This document shows, piece after piece, positions 17,826 through 26,919 of a DNA stretch of 64,000 bases. The stretch's first letter is position 1; each line of letters opens with the position of its first letter. This DNA is from Natrarchaeobius halalkaliphilus (lineage in GTDB: Archaea; Halobacteriota; Halobacteria; Halobacteriales; Natrialbaceae), in assembly GCF_003841485.1 (NCBI RefSeq), contig NZ_REFY01000007.1:143984-207983 (forward strand), read 5' to 3'. The position numbers were made by a program, and so were the translations under genes. The notes beneath the pieces were generated by a model, which saw only the letters and a program-made list of their open reading frames with translations, ran no database searches and was not told the origin of the DNA.

Positions 17826-18455
17826 ATGTACGACACCCACTTCGGCACCGACTGGGAGACCATCGACAGCCACGAGGAAGTCGTCCGTCGAGCGTTCGCA
17901 CTCGGCGTCGCAACGCGACTGGGCGAGAACTACCCGGACGAACTCGATCGACTGGGAGCCGTAATCGAGACGAGCTACGATCAGAGCTTCGTCGAACTCG
18001 CCTACCACAAGGGACGAACGGAAGCGGGTGCGACGAAACGGACGAGCGACGCCGACGACGAAGAAGTGTGGGACACGCTGGTCGAAGAGAAGATCGTCAT
18101 CGAGGCACCCGACGAAGAGTCGACCGGGGCCTTCGACGGCGAGGAATTGTACGAACGGACCAGCCTTCCCGGAGCGCTCCAGTTGGTCGGAATCGATACG
18201 CTTCCGGACGACAGTACCGACCGAGTGAGCCGACCGTCATTTCTCGATCAGATGAACAGCGGGTCAGGTCCAAAATCCGGCGAGGATCGCACCGTCTTCG
18301 GTCGTGAGATCGAGAGAGTCGAAACTGACGATACTCACCGGCAGGACGACGACACGTCGTCGGGCGGAGTCAGTGGCGACGACCGAACGGGGGGCGAGGG
18401 GACCGGCCAAAACGACAGCGACGGTAGCCAGAACGACGACGATCAAAGAGCCTAG
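17826..18455 (+). CDS. Partner protein of the KaiC-like ATPase, helical domain plus acidic tail
   Basis: A 209-aa soluble protein. Residues 1-65 form a helical domain (FGTDWETIDSHEEVVRRAFALGVATRLGE...) and the last 90 residues are a disordered Asp/Ser/Gly tail (DDTSSGGVSGDDRTGG...). It starts 1 base after the ATPase stop, so the two are co-translated and probably interact. No enzymatic motif is visible and I do not recognise a wider family. The start is fixed at 17826 by the tight coupling; the open frame to 17754 overlaps the ATPase. Confidence 0.75.
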   Translation: MYDTHFGTDWETIDSHEEVVRRAFALGVATRLGENYPDELDRLGAVIETSYDQSFVELAYHKGRTEAGATKRTSDADDEEVWDTLVEEKIVIEAPDEESTGAFDGEELYERTSLPGALQLVGIDTLPDDSTDRVSRPSFLDQMNSGSGPKSGEDRTVFGREIERVETDDTHRQDDDTSSGGVSGDDRTGGEGTGQNDSDGSQNDDDQRA

Positions 18456-18552
18456 TCGACGGAAACGATCAGTAACGGTCGAGCCGATGATCAAAAATCG
18501 TCGATAACGATTAAAATCGTCGGTTTCGATCAAATAACGACGATCAAACGCG

Positions 18553-19185
18553 CTACAAGGTTCGTTCGGTCCCGTCAGCGCCCGTGATCGTGAGCGTTCC
18601 CCTCCCCGGGACGAACTCGAGCGAGCGCCCGTGATTCCCACCGAAGTCTGTCCCGACGATCGATACATCGTGCGTCTCGAGTTCCCGACGGAGCGCATCG
18701 GCGTTTCGCTCACCGATAGAGGGTTTCGTTTTCTCGAAGACGATCATCGTCGCGCCACCGGCACCCTTCGCCCAGGAACGGGTGGGATCACCGCCGAGGT
18801 CCCGAAACTCGGAGAGCATAGCTTCGATCCCCGTATCGGCAAACTTCGCTTCGGGGTGGGGGCCGCTGTGAGCCTGCGACGCCTTCGGGAGCATGAAGTG
18901 TAACAACCCGCTGACGAAGGCCTCCTCGTCGTGGATAGCGACGCCGATACACGAGCCGAGTCCGCTCGTTTTCAGCGGGACGTCGGCGTCGGTAACCGCG
19001 TAATCCGCGATCGTGACCGGTATCGCGTTCGTGGAGACGCGTCTGGCCGATGACGACAGTCCAGTCTTTTGCTCGGAAGTCGTCGATCGGGAATCGCTAT
19101 CCGTGTCATCGTGGATCGGAAGATCGGAGGGGTCGAACGAGGTCGAGCGATCGGATCCGTCGCGTCGATCCTCCGAACCCGTCAT
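18553..19185 (-). CDS. cheD: Chemoreceptor glutamine deamidase CheD
   Basis: CheD hydrolyses glutamine side chains of the transducers to glutamate and, through CheC, tunes adaptation. A catalytic Cys lies in GLGSCIGVA and the His in LLHFMLP; the order Cys...His is that of the CheD triad, with the conserved follow-up ASQAHSGPHPEAKFADTGIEAML and WAKGAGGATM. The protein is 210 aa because it has an extra acidic N-terminal stretch of about 50 residues before the domain begins at NAIPVTIADY. The start is 1 base after the cheA stop, so cheB-cheA-cheD form one operon. Orientation and order match other haloarchaeal che clusters. Confidence 0.92.
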   Translation of the reverse strand: MTGSEDRRDGSDRSTSFDPSDLPIHDDTDSDSRSTTSEQKTGLSSSARRVSTNAIPVTIADYAVTDADVPLKTSGLGSCIGVAIHDEEAFVSGLLHFMLPKASQAHSGPHPEAKFADTGIEAMLSEFRDLGGDPTRSWAKGAGGATMIVFEKTKPSIGERNADALRRELETHDVSIVGTDFGGNHGRSLEFVPGRGTLTITGADGTERTL

Positions 19186-19186
19186 C

Positions 19187-21208
19187 TTAGAGCGTATCCA
19201 CGTCGAGGATCATCACGACCTCCCCTTCGCCAAGCACCGACGCTCCACTGATACCTGGGGCACCGCTCAGGACACCCTCGAAGGGTTTGATCACGACTTC
19301 CTCCTGACCAACGACGTCCGAACATCGCAGGCAGACCTGTCGGACGGAGTTTTTGATTCGGACGATCATATCGTCCTCGGACGGCGAAACGCCCGGAACG
19401 TCGAGTCGCTCACTCAGCGGTAACAGTGGGTACACGCGCTCGTCGTGAGTGACGGTCGACCGGCCCTCGACCGACTCGAGGGTAACGTCTTCGAGTTCGG
19501 AAATCTCGTCGATGTTCTTGATCGGGACGCCGTACGTTTCATCGCCAACCGTGACGAACAGGACGCGAACGATGGCGACGCTGACCGGCAGCATCAACGT
19601 GACGCTGGTTCCGGCACCGGGTTCGCTCTCGACGTTGATCGAGCCGTCGACTCCGCGGACGACCTGGTTGACGACGTCCATTCCGACCCCGCGACCGCTG
19701 ACTTCCGTCACCTCGTCCGTCGTCGAAAAGCCCGGGTGGAAGATGAGGTCATACACCTCCGAATCCTCGAGGACGCGGCCTTCTTCTTCGGTGATGACCC
19801 CCTGATCGATCGCTTTCTCGCGGATCTCTTCGACGTCGAGTCCGCGACCGTCGTCCTGAACCGTAACGGACACACGGTCGCGGTCGCGCTCACCGATCAG
19901 TTTGATCGAGCCCTGACGTGGTTTGCCCTTCTGTTCACGCTCGTCGGGAGACCCGATTCCGTGATCAACCGCGTTTCGAATGAGATGCATCAGCGGATCA
20001 CCGAGTTCGTTCAGGATCGAACGGTCCATCTCGATGTCGACGCCGGTCATCTCGAAGTCGATCTCCTTTTCTTGCTTTCGAGAGAGGTCGCGGACGACCC
20101 GTGGGAAGTTCCCGACGATCTTCTTCAGCGGGACGAGCCGGATCTCGAGCACGGTGTCCTGTAAGCTCGCCGTGATTTTCCCGTGTTCCTCGAGTTCGTC
20201 TTCGGCCTCGACCAGATCGTTTTCCTCGATGATCTTCCGGAGTTTGATCCGGCTCGTCACCATCTCTTCGACCTGGTTGTAGAGCTGGTCGACCTGTTCG
20301 ACGTCGACCCTGATGGACTCCACCTCTTGGCTGTCGTGAGAAAAGCCCGAATCGGATCCGCCAGCGTCCGATTCGGAGCCGGCAGCCGATTCGTCCGCAT
20401 CGTCAGACGATCCGGCCAGACTGGCGGCGACCGCATCGGTAACGGCACTGACCGAACTGTCGACGACGTACCGGTTGCCGTCGTAAAATTCCGAGACGTC
20501 CTCGCTCGAGACGTCCGAATCCGTCAGGACGTACGCGTCGAACTCGGCGTCGAACTCGCCCGATTCGATCGTTTCGTTGTCGGGTTCGAGGCGGATCAGC
20601 TCGTATTCGTCACCGATCGCGTCGATGGCGAACATGGCATCGACGTGTTCGGATCCCGTCGCTTCGAGTTCGACGGTGGTTCGATAGAGTTCTCCGTCGT
20701 CGTCGAAGCCGGCATCGAGATCGGCGGCGAGTGCGTCGATCGGAACGTCCCCACCGGTACTCGGAGGCGACGAACCGGCGCTCGAGCCATCGGTGTCGAC
20801 ACCGTCACCATCCGCATCTCCGTTGCGTTCGCCCTCGATCGAAGCCCGAATTTCCTCGATCGTCTCCTCGGGATCCGTTTCCGTGTCGCCGTTCTCGGAG
20901 ATTTCCCGGACCATCTGATCGAGGAGGTCGACTCCGCTAAAGATCAGGTCCATTCGATCGCCGGTCACCGAGAGTTCGCCGCTCCGAATGCAATCGAGGA
21001 GATCCTCGACGGCGTGAGCGATATTACTCGCGTCGGTGTAACCCATCACGCCGAAGTTCCCTTTGAGGTTGTGCGCGACCCGGAACACCGTCTCGATGGC
21101 GTCCGAGTTCTCGGGATCGGCTGCGTTCTCGAGATCCAACAGCGCGTTGTTTAACTTCTGGATGTCTTCCTGGCTCTCCTGGACGAACGTGCTCGTCACG
21201 TCGCTCAC
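19187..21208 (-). CDS. cheA: Chemotaxis histidine kinase CheA
   Basis: Central kinase of the taxis signalling complex. From the N-terminus: P1 Hpt domain with the phosphorylated His in RVAHNLKGNFG; a P2-type region and Asp/Ser-rich linkers; P3 dimerisation helices; a P4 kinase domain with N box HLIRNAVDHGI, G1 VQDDGRGLD and G2 GRGVGMDVV; and a P5 CheW-like domain to the C-terminus. It phosphorylates CheY and CheB. The start is taken as the GTG at 21208, whose GTGA overlaps the cheB stop by 4 bases; an upstream in-frame GTG at 21217 would add 3 residues. Length 673 aa is normal for haloarchaeal CheA. Confidence 0.95.
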   Translation of the reverse strand: MSDVTSTFVQESQEDIQKLNNALLDLENAADPENSDAIETVFRVAHNLKGNFGVMGYTDASNIAHAVEDLLDCIRSGELSVTGDRMDLIFSGVDLLDQMVREISENGDTETDPEETIEEIRASIEGERNGDADGDGVDTDGSSAGSSPPSTGGDVPIDALAADLDAGFDDDGELYRTTVELEATGSEHVDAMFAIDAIGDEYELIRLEPDNETIESGEFDAEFDAYVLTDSDVSSEDVSEFYDGNRYVVDSSVSAVTDAVAASLAGSSDDADESAAGSESDAGGSDSGFSHDSQEVESIRVDVEQVDQLYNQVEEMVTSRIKLRKIIEENDLVEAEDELEEHGKITASLQDTVLEIRLVPLKKIVGNFPRVVRDLSRKQEKEIDFEMTGVDIEMDRSILNELGDPLMHLIRNAVDHGIGSPDEREQKGKPRQGSIKLIGERDRDRVSVTVQDDGRGLDVEEIREKAIDQGVITEEEGRVLEDSEVYDLIFHPGFSTTDEVTEVSGRGVGMDVVNQVVRGVDGSINVESEPGAGTSVTLMLPVSVAIVRVLFVTVGDETYGVPIKNIDEISELEDVTLESVEGRSTVTHDERVYPLLPLSERLDVPGVSPSEDDMIVRIKNSVRQVCLRCSDVVGQEEVVIKPFEGVLSGAPGISGASVLGEGEVVMILDVDTL

Positions 21209-22260
21209 GCCGACCACCCCTTGAAGGCGTTAGTTATCCCCTCAGCGATCCGCTCTCCCGGAAGAACCATGTCGACGTCGACGCGGTTTGCAGCGACTTT
21301 CGGCATCCCGTAGACCCGCGACGTCGCTTCGTCCTGAACGATGGCCTTCCCACCTGCCTCCTTGATCGACTCGAGTCCGGCCGCGCCGTCGGCCCCCATC
21401 CCGGTCAGAATGACGCCGACGAGGTTGCCGGAGACTCGCCGCGCTGTGGCTTCCATCGTGACGTCGATTGCAGGTCGAACGTTGTGTCGTTTGGGGCCGT
21501 CGTCGTTAGCAACGGTGATCCGACCACCCGACGCACGTGTCACGTCGAGATGGTATCCGCCCTTCGCCAGGACACCTTCGCCGGGACCGATCGTATCGCC
21601 GTCGGTGGCTTCCCGGATCTCGTATGCAGTTCGTTCGTCGAGGCGCTTTGCAAACCGTTTCGTGTAGTGATCAGCCATGTGTTGTACCACCAGAATTCGA
21701 AATTCTGCTCGTTCGGGGAGGTCCGATAACACTCGCTCGACGACCCGTGGGCCGCCAGTCGACGCGCCGATGACGAGCGTCGGATCGTTCGGAAACTCGT
21801 CTTCAGCGTCGACAGTCGGCTGCGTGTGACGCTCCGAGCGCCCTGGATCGGCGTCGATCCCCGAGACGTCGGCGTCGGCAACCGCACGCACGCGATCGAC
21901 GATCTGATCCTGTTGACTCCAGATGTCGACCGAGTTGTCACCCGAGGGTTTCGCGATAAAGTCGACCGCCCCCGCCTCGAGCGCTTCGAACGTCGCATCG
22001 GCGTTTCTGGTCGTCTGGGAGCTGATGACCAGCATCGGCGTCGGATTCTCGGCCATCACGCGGTCGATTACCTCGTGGCCGGTGAGCCCCGGCATCTGGA
22101 TGTCGATCGTCGCAACGTCCGGTTCCATCTGCGCGATCATCTCGATCGCTTCGACCCCGTTTTTCGCTCGGCCGACGACATCGATACCACCGTCCTCGAG
22201 GATCTTTCCCAGGGTTTCACGCATGACGGCAGAGTCATCCGCGATTACGGCCCGAACCAT
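21205..22260 (-). CDS. cheB: Chemotaxis response regulator methylesterase CheB
   Basis: Removes methyl groups from transducers for adaptation. The N-terminal receiver domain has the phospho-acceptor Asp in VATIDIQMPGLTG, with a linker around 130-155. The C-terminal methylesterase domain (about 160-345) shows the catalytic Ser in VIGASTGGPR, the His in VQHMADHYT and the Asp in GMGADGA. Length 351 aa is normal. The ATG overlaps the cheY stop by 1 base and the stop overlaps the cheA start; the transcript is cheY-cheB-cheA-cheD. Confidence 0.95.
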   Translation of the reverse strand: MVRAVIADDSAVMRETLGKILEDGGIDVVGRAKNGVEAIEMIAQMEPDVATIDIQMPGLTGHEVIDRVMAENPTPMLVISSQTTRNADATFEALEAGAVDFIAKPSGDNSVDIWSQQDQIVDRVRAVADADVSGIDADPGRSERHTQPTVDAEDEFPNDPTLVIGASTGGPRVVERVLSDLPERAEFRILVVQHMADHYTKRFAKRLDERTAYEIREATDGDTIGPGEGVLAKGGYHLDVTRASGGRITVANDDGPKRHNVRPAIDVTMEATARRVSGNLVGVILTGMGADGAAGLESIKEAGGKAIVQDEATSRVYGMPKVAANRVDVDMVLPGERIAEGITNAFKGWSA

Positions 22261-22619
22261 CAGGGGAGGACGTCTTCGACCGCGTCCTGAATGGTGCTAT
22301 GCTCGAAGGGCTTCGTAATGTAGCCGTCGCCGCCGGCTTCGATTGCGGATTTCATCGTTTCCTGTTGTGTCGAACTCGTACAGAAGATTACGCTCACGTC
22401 CGGATGGAGCGCTTTGATCTTGGCAGTGGCTTCGATACCGTCGACCCCCGGCATCACGATATCCATGATAACGACGTCGAGGTCGGTTGTTTCGGCTATC
22501 TCGATAGCCTCGACGCCGTCTTCGGCCTCGGCAACGACGTGAAACTCGGCGGAGATCGCCTCCCGAAGAACGTCACGGACGGCTTCGGAGGTATCGACGA
22601 TCAAGACGTTCACTGCCAT
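22260..22619 (-). CDS. cheY: Chemotaxis response regulator CheY (CheY1)
   Basis: A single receiver domain of 119 aa. The acidic pocket is present (LIVDTSEAV at the start), the phospho-acceptor Asp is in VVIMDIVMPGVDG, the switch Ser/Thr in VIFCTSS, and the conserved Lys in GYITKPFEH. CheY-P carries the signal to the archaellum, in archaea via CheF. First gene of the cheY-cheB-cheA-cheD operon. It is divergent from parA across 122 bases. A second CheY is at 29714. Confidence 0.94.
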   Translation of the reverse strand: MAVNVLIVDTSEAVRDVLREAISAEFHVVAEAEDGVEAIEIAETTDLDVVIMDIVMPGVDGIEATAKIKALHPDVSVIFCTSSTQQETMKSAIEAGGDGYITKPFEHSTIQDAVEDVLP

Positions 22620-22741
22620 AGGTCACGATTGTGATGTACGGCGCATAAAGAATTCGGCCATTGTGAACCGTCGAAAGCGATTCTCGAGCGGCAGTTTTGG
22701 CCGTGCGAGTTATGTAGGCAGAGTCGGAACGACCCAGACGA

Positions 22742-23530
22742 ATGGCGGGACCCGCTCGGCTGTGTGTGACAAATCAGAAAGGAGGCGTCGGTAAGACGAC
22801 CGTGGCGATCAACGTCGCCGGCGCGCTGAACGAGCTCGGTCGGAACGTCCTGTTCGTCGATCTCGACCCGCAGGGAAACGCGACGGAAGGACTCGGGCTG
22901 CTCGAGGCCTACGACGACGAACCGCCGACGCTCCTCGACGCACTCATCGATCCCGAGGCAGTTTCACCGGACGATATCGTCCACTCACACTCCGAGATGG
23001 ACGTCGTCACGAGCAATATCGATATGAACGCCGCCGCATCAGCGCTGGCCCGACAATCGAACGCCGAAACGCTTCTCGAGGACCTTCTAGACGGGATCGA
23101 GGAGGGATACGAGTACGTCATCGTCGACTGTCCGCCTCACCTCGGCGTTCTCACCGACAACGCACTCTGTGCGACCGAAAACCTCGTGATTCCGGCGCTG
23201 ACCGAACCGACGAGTAAACGATCGCTCGAACTGTTGTTCGACTACGTCGGATCGCTCGAGATGGATCACGACGTCGAAATCGAACCGGTCGCGCTCGTAG
23301 CGAACCGTATCGAGACCACGCGCGAGGACGAGGAAATGCTCGCGTGGTTCGAAGACGCACTACCCGACGTTCCCCTGTACCGGGTTCGAAAGCGGGTCGC
23401 CCTTCAGCGAGCGTTTACTGACGGTAAATCCGTATTCGAAGCCGACGAAGAAACCGACATGGAAACCGTGTTCACCGCCCTCGCAGAAACCCTCGAGGAT
23501 CGATTCTCCACGCGGGAGGTGACGGCATGA
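22742..23530 (+). CDS. parA: ParA/MinD-family ATPase of the taxis cluster
   Basis: A 262-aa deviant Walker ATPase: QKGGVGKTT near residue 13 holds the signature Lys, LFVDLDPQGNAT follows, and VIVDCPPHLGVLTDNAL is the Walker B region. The stop overlaps the next cheW by 4 bases (ATGA), so the two are translationally coupled. In Halobacterium a parA gene lies beside a cheW, and in bacteria ParA-like proteins (ParC, PpfA) position chemotaxis arrays. This context strongly suggests array placement or partition rather than plasmid segregation; no ParB-type partner is seen. The function in archaea is inferred. Confidence 0.85.
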   Translation: MAGPARLCVTNQKGGVGKTTVAINVAGALNELGRNVLFVDLDPQGNATEGLGLLEAYDDEPPTLLDALIDPEAVSPDDIVHSHSEMDVVTSNIDMNAAASALARQSNAETLLEDLLDGIEEGYEYVIVDCPPHLGVLTDNALCATENLVIPALTEPTSKRSLELLFDYVGSLEMDHDVEIEPVALVANRIETTREDEEMLAWFEDALPDVPLYRVRKRVALQRAFTDGKSVFEADEETDMETVFTALAETLEDRFSTREVTA

Positions 23531-24579
23531 CCGACGACAGGGCGCGACGGCTTCGAGATCTGCGAAAGCGTACGGCGAGCGATGAGGACGAAGGAACTAA
23601 AGACGACGAATCAGCCGATGATTCGACGGCGCCGACGGACGGCGAGACGAGTGATGAGACCACAGGCGAGGACAGCGATTCCGACGAGTCGTCACAAGAG
23701 AGCGCTAACGGCGACGAACGTGGAGGTGCTGAACTCACCGACGGCGAAGACGAAAGTGGCGGCGAAGACGATAGGGTCGATTTCGTCGACGAAACGGCTG
23801 CTACGGACGACGATAGGGAGGAACTGTCATACGACGAAACGGACGGGACAGCGCAGGAACGGCCACAAACCGGAGACACACCGAGACAAGGCGCTGAAGA
23901 ACCAGCACCGGCGGACGAAAACGAGGGGATCGATCCCGCACTGCAGGGAGCGATCGCTGACACCTCCTCGATGGTCGCAACGACGGAGACGATCGGCGGT
24001 GAGCCGACGGTCGACGCCTCGGTCCTCAGCCAGGAGACGGATGACGTCGGGAGAGCATCGACGGGGCGAGGGAGCGCAATGCTCGATCAGGGCGATTCCC
24101 TGCTCCACTCGACGCACGATCGGGAGGACACGATCCAGATGCTCGAGTTGTTCCTCAACGAGAGCCGGTACGCGATCGAGATCGAACGGATCAGCGCGAT
24201 CGTCGAGATGAAGGACATCACCCGGTTCCCACGCGGACCGGACGCGATCGACGGCGTCACCGATCTCCGCGGAGAGATCACGGGCGTACTGGATCCAACG
24301 ACGATGCTCGACGTCGAGCAAAGCGAGCTGTCCGACGACCAGTATATCGTCGTCCTCAAACGATCCGATGACAAGCAGAAACTCGGTGTGCGAGTCACGG
24401 ACGTCTCTCAGGCGGTTACCTACCCGAAATCCCAGATCGACGAAACCGGCGCCGTAATGGATCTGGACTCAGAAAACCAACACGAGTTCATCAAGGGCAT
24501 TATCAAGAAAAACGTCGACGAAGAGACGAGCCTCATAACGTGGTTAGACGTCGACGCGATCATCGAAAACACGGAGTGA
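23527..24579 (+). CDS. cheW: Chemotaxis adaptor CheW with long acidic N-terminal extension
   Basis: CheW couples transducers to CheA. The CheW fold occupies about residues 198-350 (MLELFLNESRYAIEIERISA..., GVTDLRGEITGVLDPTTM, ...LITWLDVDAIIENTE). The preceding 190 residues form a low-complexity Asp/Glu/Ser/Thr segment (for example DDESADDSTAPTDGETSDE), with a short conserved-looking patch (ALQGAIADTSSMVATTETI) at about 138-156. Normal CheW is near 140-150 aa, so the extension more than doubles it. The start overlaps the parA stop by 4 bases, so the extension might be what ParA binds (inference). Confidence 0.9.
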   Translation: MTDDRARRLRDLRKRTASDEDEGTKDDESADDSTAPTDGETSDETTGEDSDSDESSQESANGDERGGAELTDGEDESGGEDDRVDFVDETAATDDDREELSYDETDGTAQERPQTGDTPRQGAEEPAPADENEGIDPALQGAIADTSSMVATTETIGGEPTVDASVLSQETDDVGRASTGRGSAMLDQGDSLLHSTHDREDTIQMLELFLNESRYAIEIERISAIVEMKDITRFPRGPDAIDGVTDLRGEITGVLDPTTMLDVEQSELSDDQYIVVLKRSDDKQKLGVRVTDVSQAVTYPKSQIDETGAVMDLDSENQHEFIKGIIKKNVDEETSLITWLDVDAIIENTE

Positions 24580-24744
24580 GCCACCCGTTGATCGATCGAC
24601 GAAACGCGTCCCAACCGAAGGCGGTATCTCGAGGCACAGTCACGATGGACAACGATCCCGACACGGTGGTGACAACGCGAGAACGGAACGGAGGTGCCGA
24701 ACGGGTAATCTGCAAAAACACTTATTTAGCGTTCGATCAGTTTC

Positions 24745-26376
24745 ATGACTATGTCCAGAGCAGATGGTACGGCGGCCACCCCCGACGTCGACCGCGATCG
24801 GACCATCCCGTCGTTCGACGTCGGAACCGCCGACGTATCGCGAGCGAAAGCGTTGGTTTCGCTGCATGACGAGGACGAAGCGACGCTCGAGTCGATAGCT
24901 CACGTCTTCGAGGACGTCAGCGACGATCTCGCCGGCACGTACATCGACCGGCTACGTTCGGAGTTCGATACCTCGACGGTCGAGACCCGGAGGGATACCG
25001 ACCGAGCCGCGCTCGTGGACGATCAACGGCAGTACCTACGATCGATGTCGTCCGGGACGTACGACGCCGACTTCTTCCAGCAGCGTCTGGAATCGGACGG
25101 AACCGAAACGGTTCTGGCCGGTGATCCTGCGGTCTATCTCGGTTCGGCCAGCGTCTACTACGAAGGAATACTCGAGGAAATCGCCGCGGACGTCAAAGCC
25201 GAATACGGTCCTGAAACCGATCTCGAACCGGTCGACGATACCGAACACCACGCAGAGGGTCGTCCAGACAGGACCACAGCGGACCGGACGATACACGGGG
25301 ATGTCTCGAGCGCCGTCGATGCAGTCGTCGAGCGCTCACTGGCGTTCCTTCGGCTTTCGAAAGTCGACGAACAGCTCGCGATACAGGCCCTCGAAAACGC
25401 ACAGCGAGACCGAATCGAGGCCTACGAGTCTCAACTCGAGGAGTACGAACGGCGGATCGAAGCCTACGAGTCCCGACTCGACGACACGGAAGGGGGCCAG
25501 GAGGTGGTCGAAGACGTCCGGACGTCCGTTCGGTCGACGCTCGAAGACGTCTCCGAATCGACCGCGGAGATCGCTACGAGTACCGACGATATGGACGGCG
25601 TCGCAAAAGAGCAATCGGAGTCGATGGAAGAGATCGCCGGTGAAGTGTCCGGGCTGTCAGCGACCGTCGAGGAGATCGCGTCCAACGCCGAAGAGGTCAG
25701 CGCCACCAGCGAACGCGCCGAGAACCTCACCGGCCAGACCACCGACACCGCCGAAGAGGCCATCGACAAAATGCAACGCGTCGAAAACGCCGCCGCCGAG
25801 GTCACCGACGACGTCGAAGACCTCCGCCAAGGCGTCCAGCGCATCGACGAAATTATCGACGTCATCAACGATATCGCAGACCAGACCAACCTCCTCGCGC
25901 TCAACGCCTCCATCGAGGCCGCCACCGCCGGCGAGGCCGGCGACGGCTTCGCAGTCGTCGCAAACGAAGTCAAATCCCTCGCCGAAGAGTCCAAACAGGA
26001 GGCCGCCAACATCGAGCAGATGGTCGAACAGATTCAGGACGACACCCAGGACACCGTCGACAGCCTCGAGGACGCAAACGACGAAATCGCAGACGGCGTC
26101 GACCTCGTCGAGGATACCGTCGAAAACCTAGAGCGAATCAAGGAGTCGATCACCGAGGCCAGCACCGGCATTCAGGAGGTCGCCATCGCCACCGACGATC
26201 AGGCCGCCACGACCGAGGAAATCGCCAGCATGACCGACACCGCGATGGAACGCTCCCAAAACGTGTCCGCGGAGATTGAAGAGATCGTCGCCATCAACGA
26301 CCAGCTCGAGGAACTCGTCGACGAAATCGACGCCGAAGTCGACCGACTCTCGAGTGCAACGGCCAGCTCGAAGTAA
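24745..26376 (+). CDS. Soluble transducer with degenerate globin sensor (HemAT paralogue)
   Basis: A 543-aa cytosolic methyl-accepting protein without membrane helices. Residues 35-150 align without gaps to the globin sensor of the HemAT-like protein encoded at 26920 (e.g. QRQYL...[13 protein letters not shown]), but the proximal His is replaced by Glu122, so it should not bind heme in the usual way. A helical linker (195-265) leads to the signalling domain with [34 protein letters not shown] (split here as the usual hairpin tip) and ends [14 protein letters not shown] box ttatttagc at 24722-24730 suggests leaderless expression; the ATG at 24751 (MSRADG) is a possible alternative start. It signals through CheA/CheW. 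Confidence 0.82.
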   Translation: MTMSRADGTAATPDVDRDRTIPSFDVGTADVSRAKALVSLHDEDEATLESIAHVFEDVSDDLAGTYIDRLRSEFDTSTVETRRDTDRAALVDDQRQYLRSMSSGTYDADFFQQRLESDGTETVLAGDPAVYLGSASVYYEGILEEIAADVKAEYGPETDLEPVDDTEHHAEGRPDRTTADRTIHGDVSSAVDAVVERSLAFLRLSKVDEQLAIQALENAQRDRIEAYESQLEEYERRIEAYESRLDDTEGGQEVVEDVRTSVRSTLEDVSESTAEIATSTDDMDGVAKEQSESMEEIAGEVSGLSATVEEIASNAEEVSATSERAENLTGQTTDTAEEAIDKMQRVENAAAEVTDDVEDLRQGVQRIDEIIDVINDIADQTNLLALNASIEAATAGEAGDGFAVVANEVKSLAEESKQEAANIEQMVEQIQDDTQDTVDSLEDANDEIADGVDLVEDTVENLERIKESITEASTGIQEVAIATDDQAATTEEIASMTDTAMERSQNVSAEIEEIVAINDQLEELVDEIDAEVDRLSSATASSK

Positions 26377-26429
26377 TCAGAGGACCGATCAACACGAGAG
26401 AATCAGAGGAAAACCTACGAGAAATAATC

Positions 26430-26864
26430 ATGGCAACGACCAACCCGACGGCTGAACGGACCAGTACGCACGTACTCGAGTTCGATCTCGGTGAGAACCG
26501 ATACTGCGTCGACATCGGCTACGTGGCAGAGATCGTCAACACTGACGAACTGACCGAGATTCCGAACACACCGGACCATATCGAGGGGGTAATGGATCTG
26601 CGCGGAGAGACGGCAAAGATCGTCAATCTCCGTACTATCTTCGGAGACGAGGCGGGGACGACGCTCGGTGATCGGATCATCGTATTCAAACGCAAGCGAG
26701 ATTCGAACGAGCGAATCGGGTGGCTCGCGGACGAAGTCCACCAGGTACAGGAACTCCAAACCGACATCGTCGACACGTCGGTCAACGGAAGCGGAATTGC
26801 AGGAATCGTCCGTCGAGAGGAGGAGTTCGTTCTCTGGATCGATCCCACCGACGTCCGGGTCTGA
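26430..26864 (+). CDS. cheW: Chemotaxis adaptor CheW (second copy)
   Basis: Compact 144-aa CheW without any extension: THVLEFDLGENRYCVDIGYV..., then PDHIEGVMDLRGETAKIVNLRTIF (the conserved surface with RG) and a C-terminal strand VLWIDPTDVRV. It lies between two soluble transducer genes in the same direction, 53 bases after the first and 55 before the second, so this trio is probably one transcript and forms a dedicated receptor-adaptor set. Confidence 0.93.
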   Translation: MATTNPTAERTSTHVLEFDLGENRYCVDIGYVAEIVNTDELTEIPNTPDHIEGVMDLRGETAKIVNLRTIFGDEAGTTLGDRIIVFKRKRDSNERIGWLADEVHQVQELQTDIVDTSVNGSGIAGIVRREEEFVLWIDPTDVRV

Positions 26865-26919
26865 TGCCGATACCGACCATCGTCGAGAATAGACGAAGAA
26901 CGAGCGACGAACGTAGACA

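Noticed and set aside
25121..26131. Plus-strand alternative frame within the transducer gene
   Set aside because: Pro/Arg/Ser-rich composition and overlap with the signalling domain frame identify it as a shadow.
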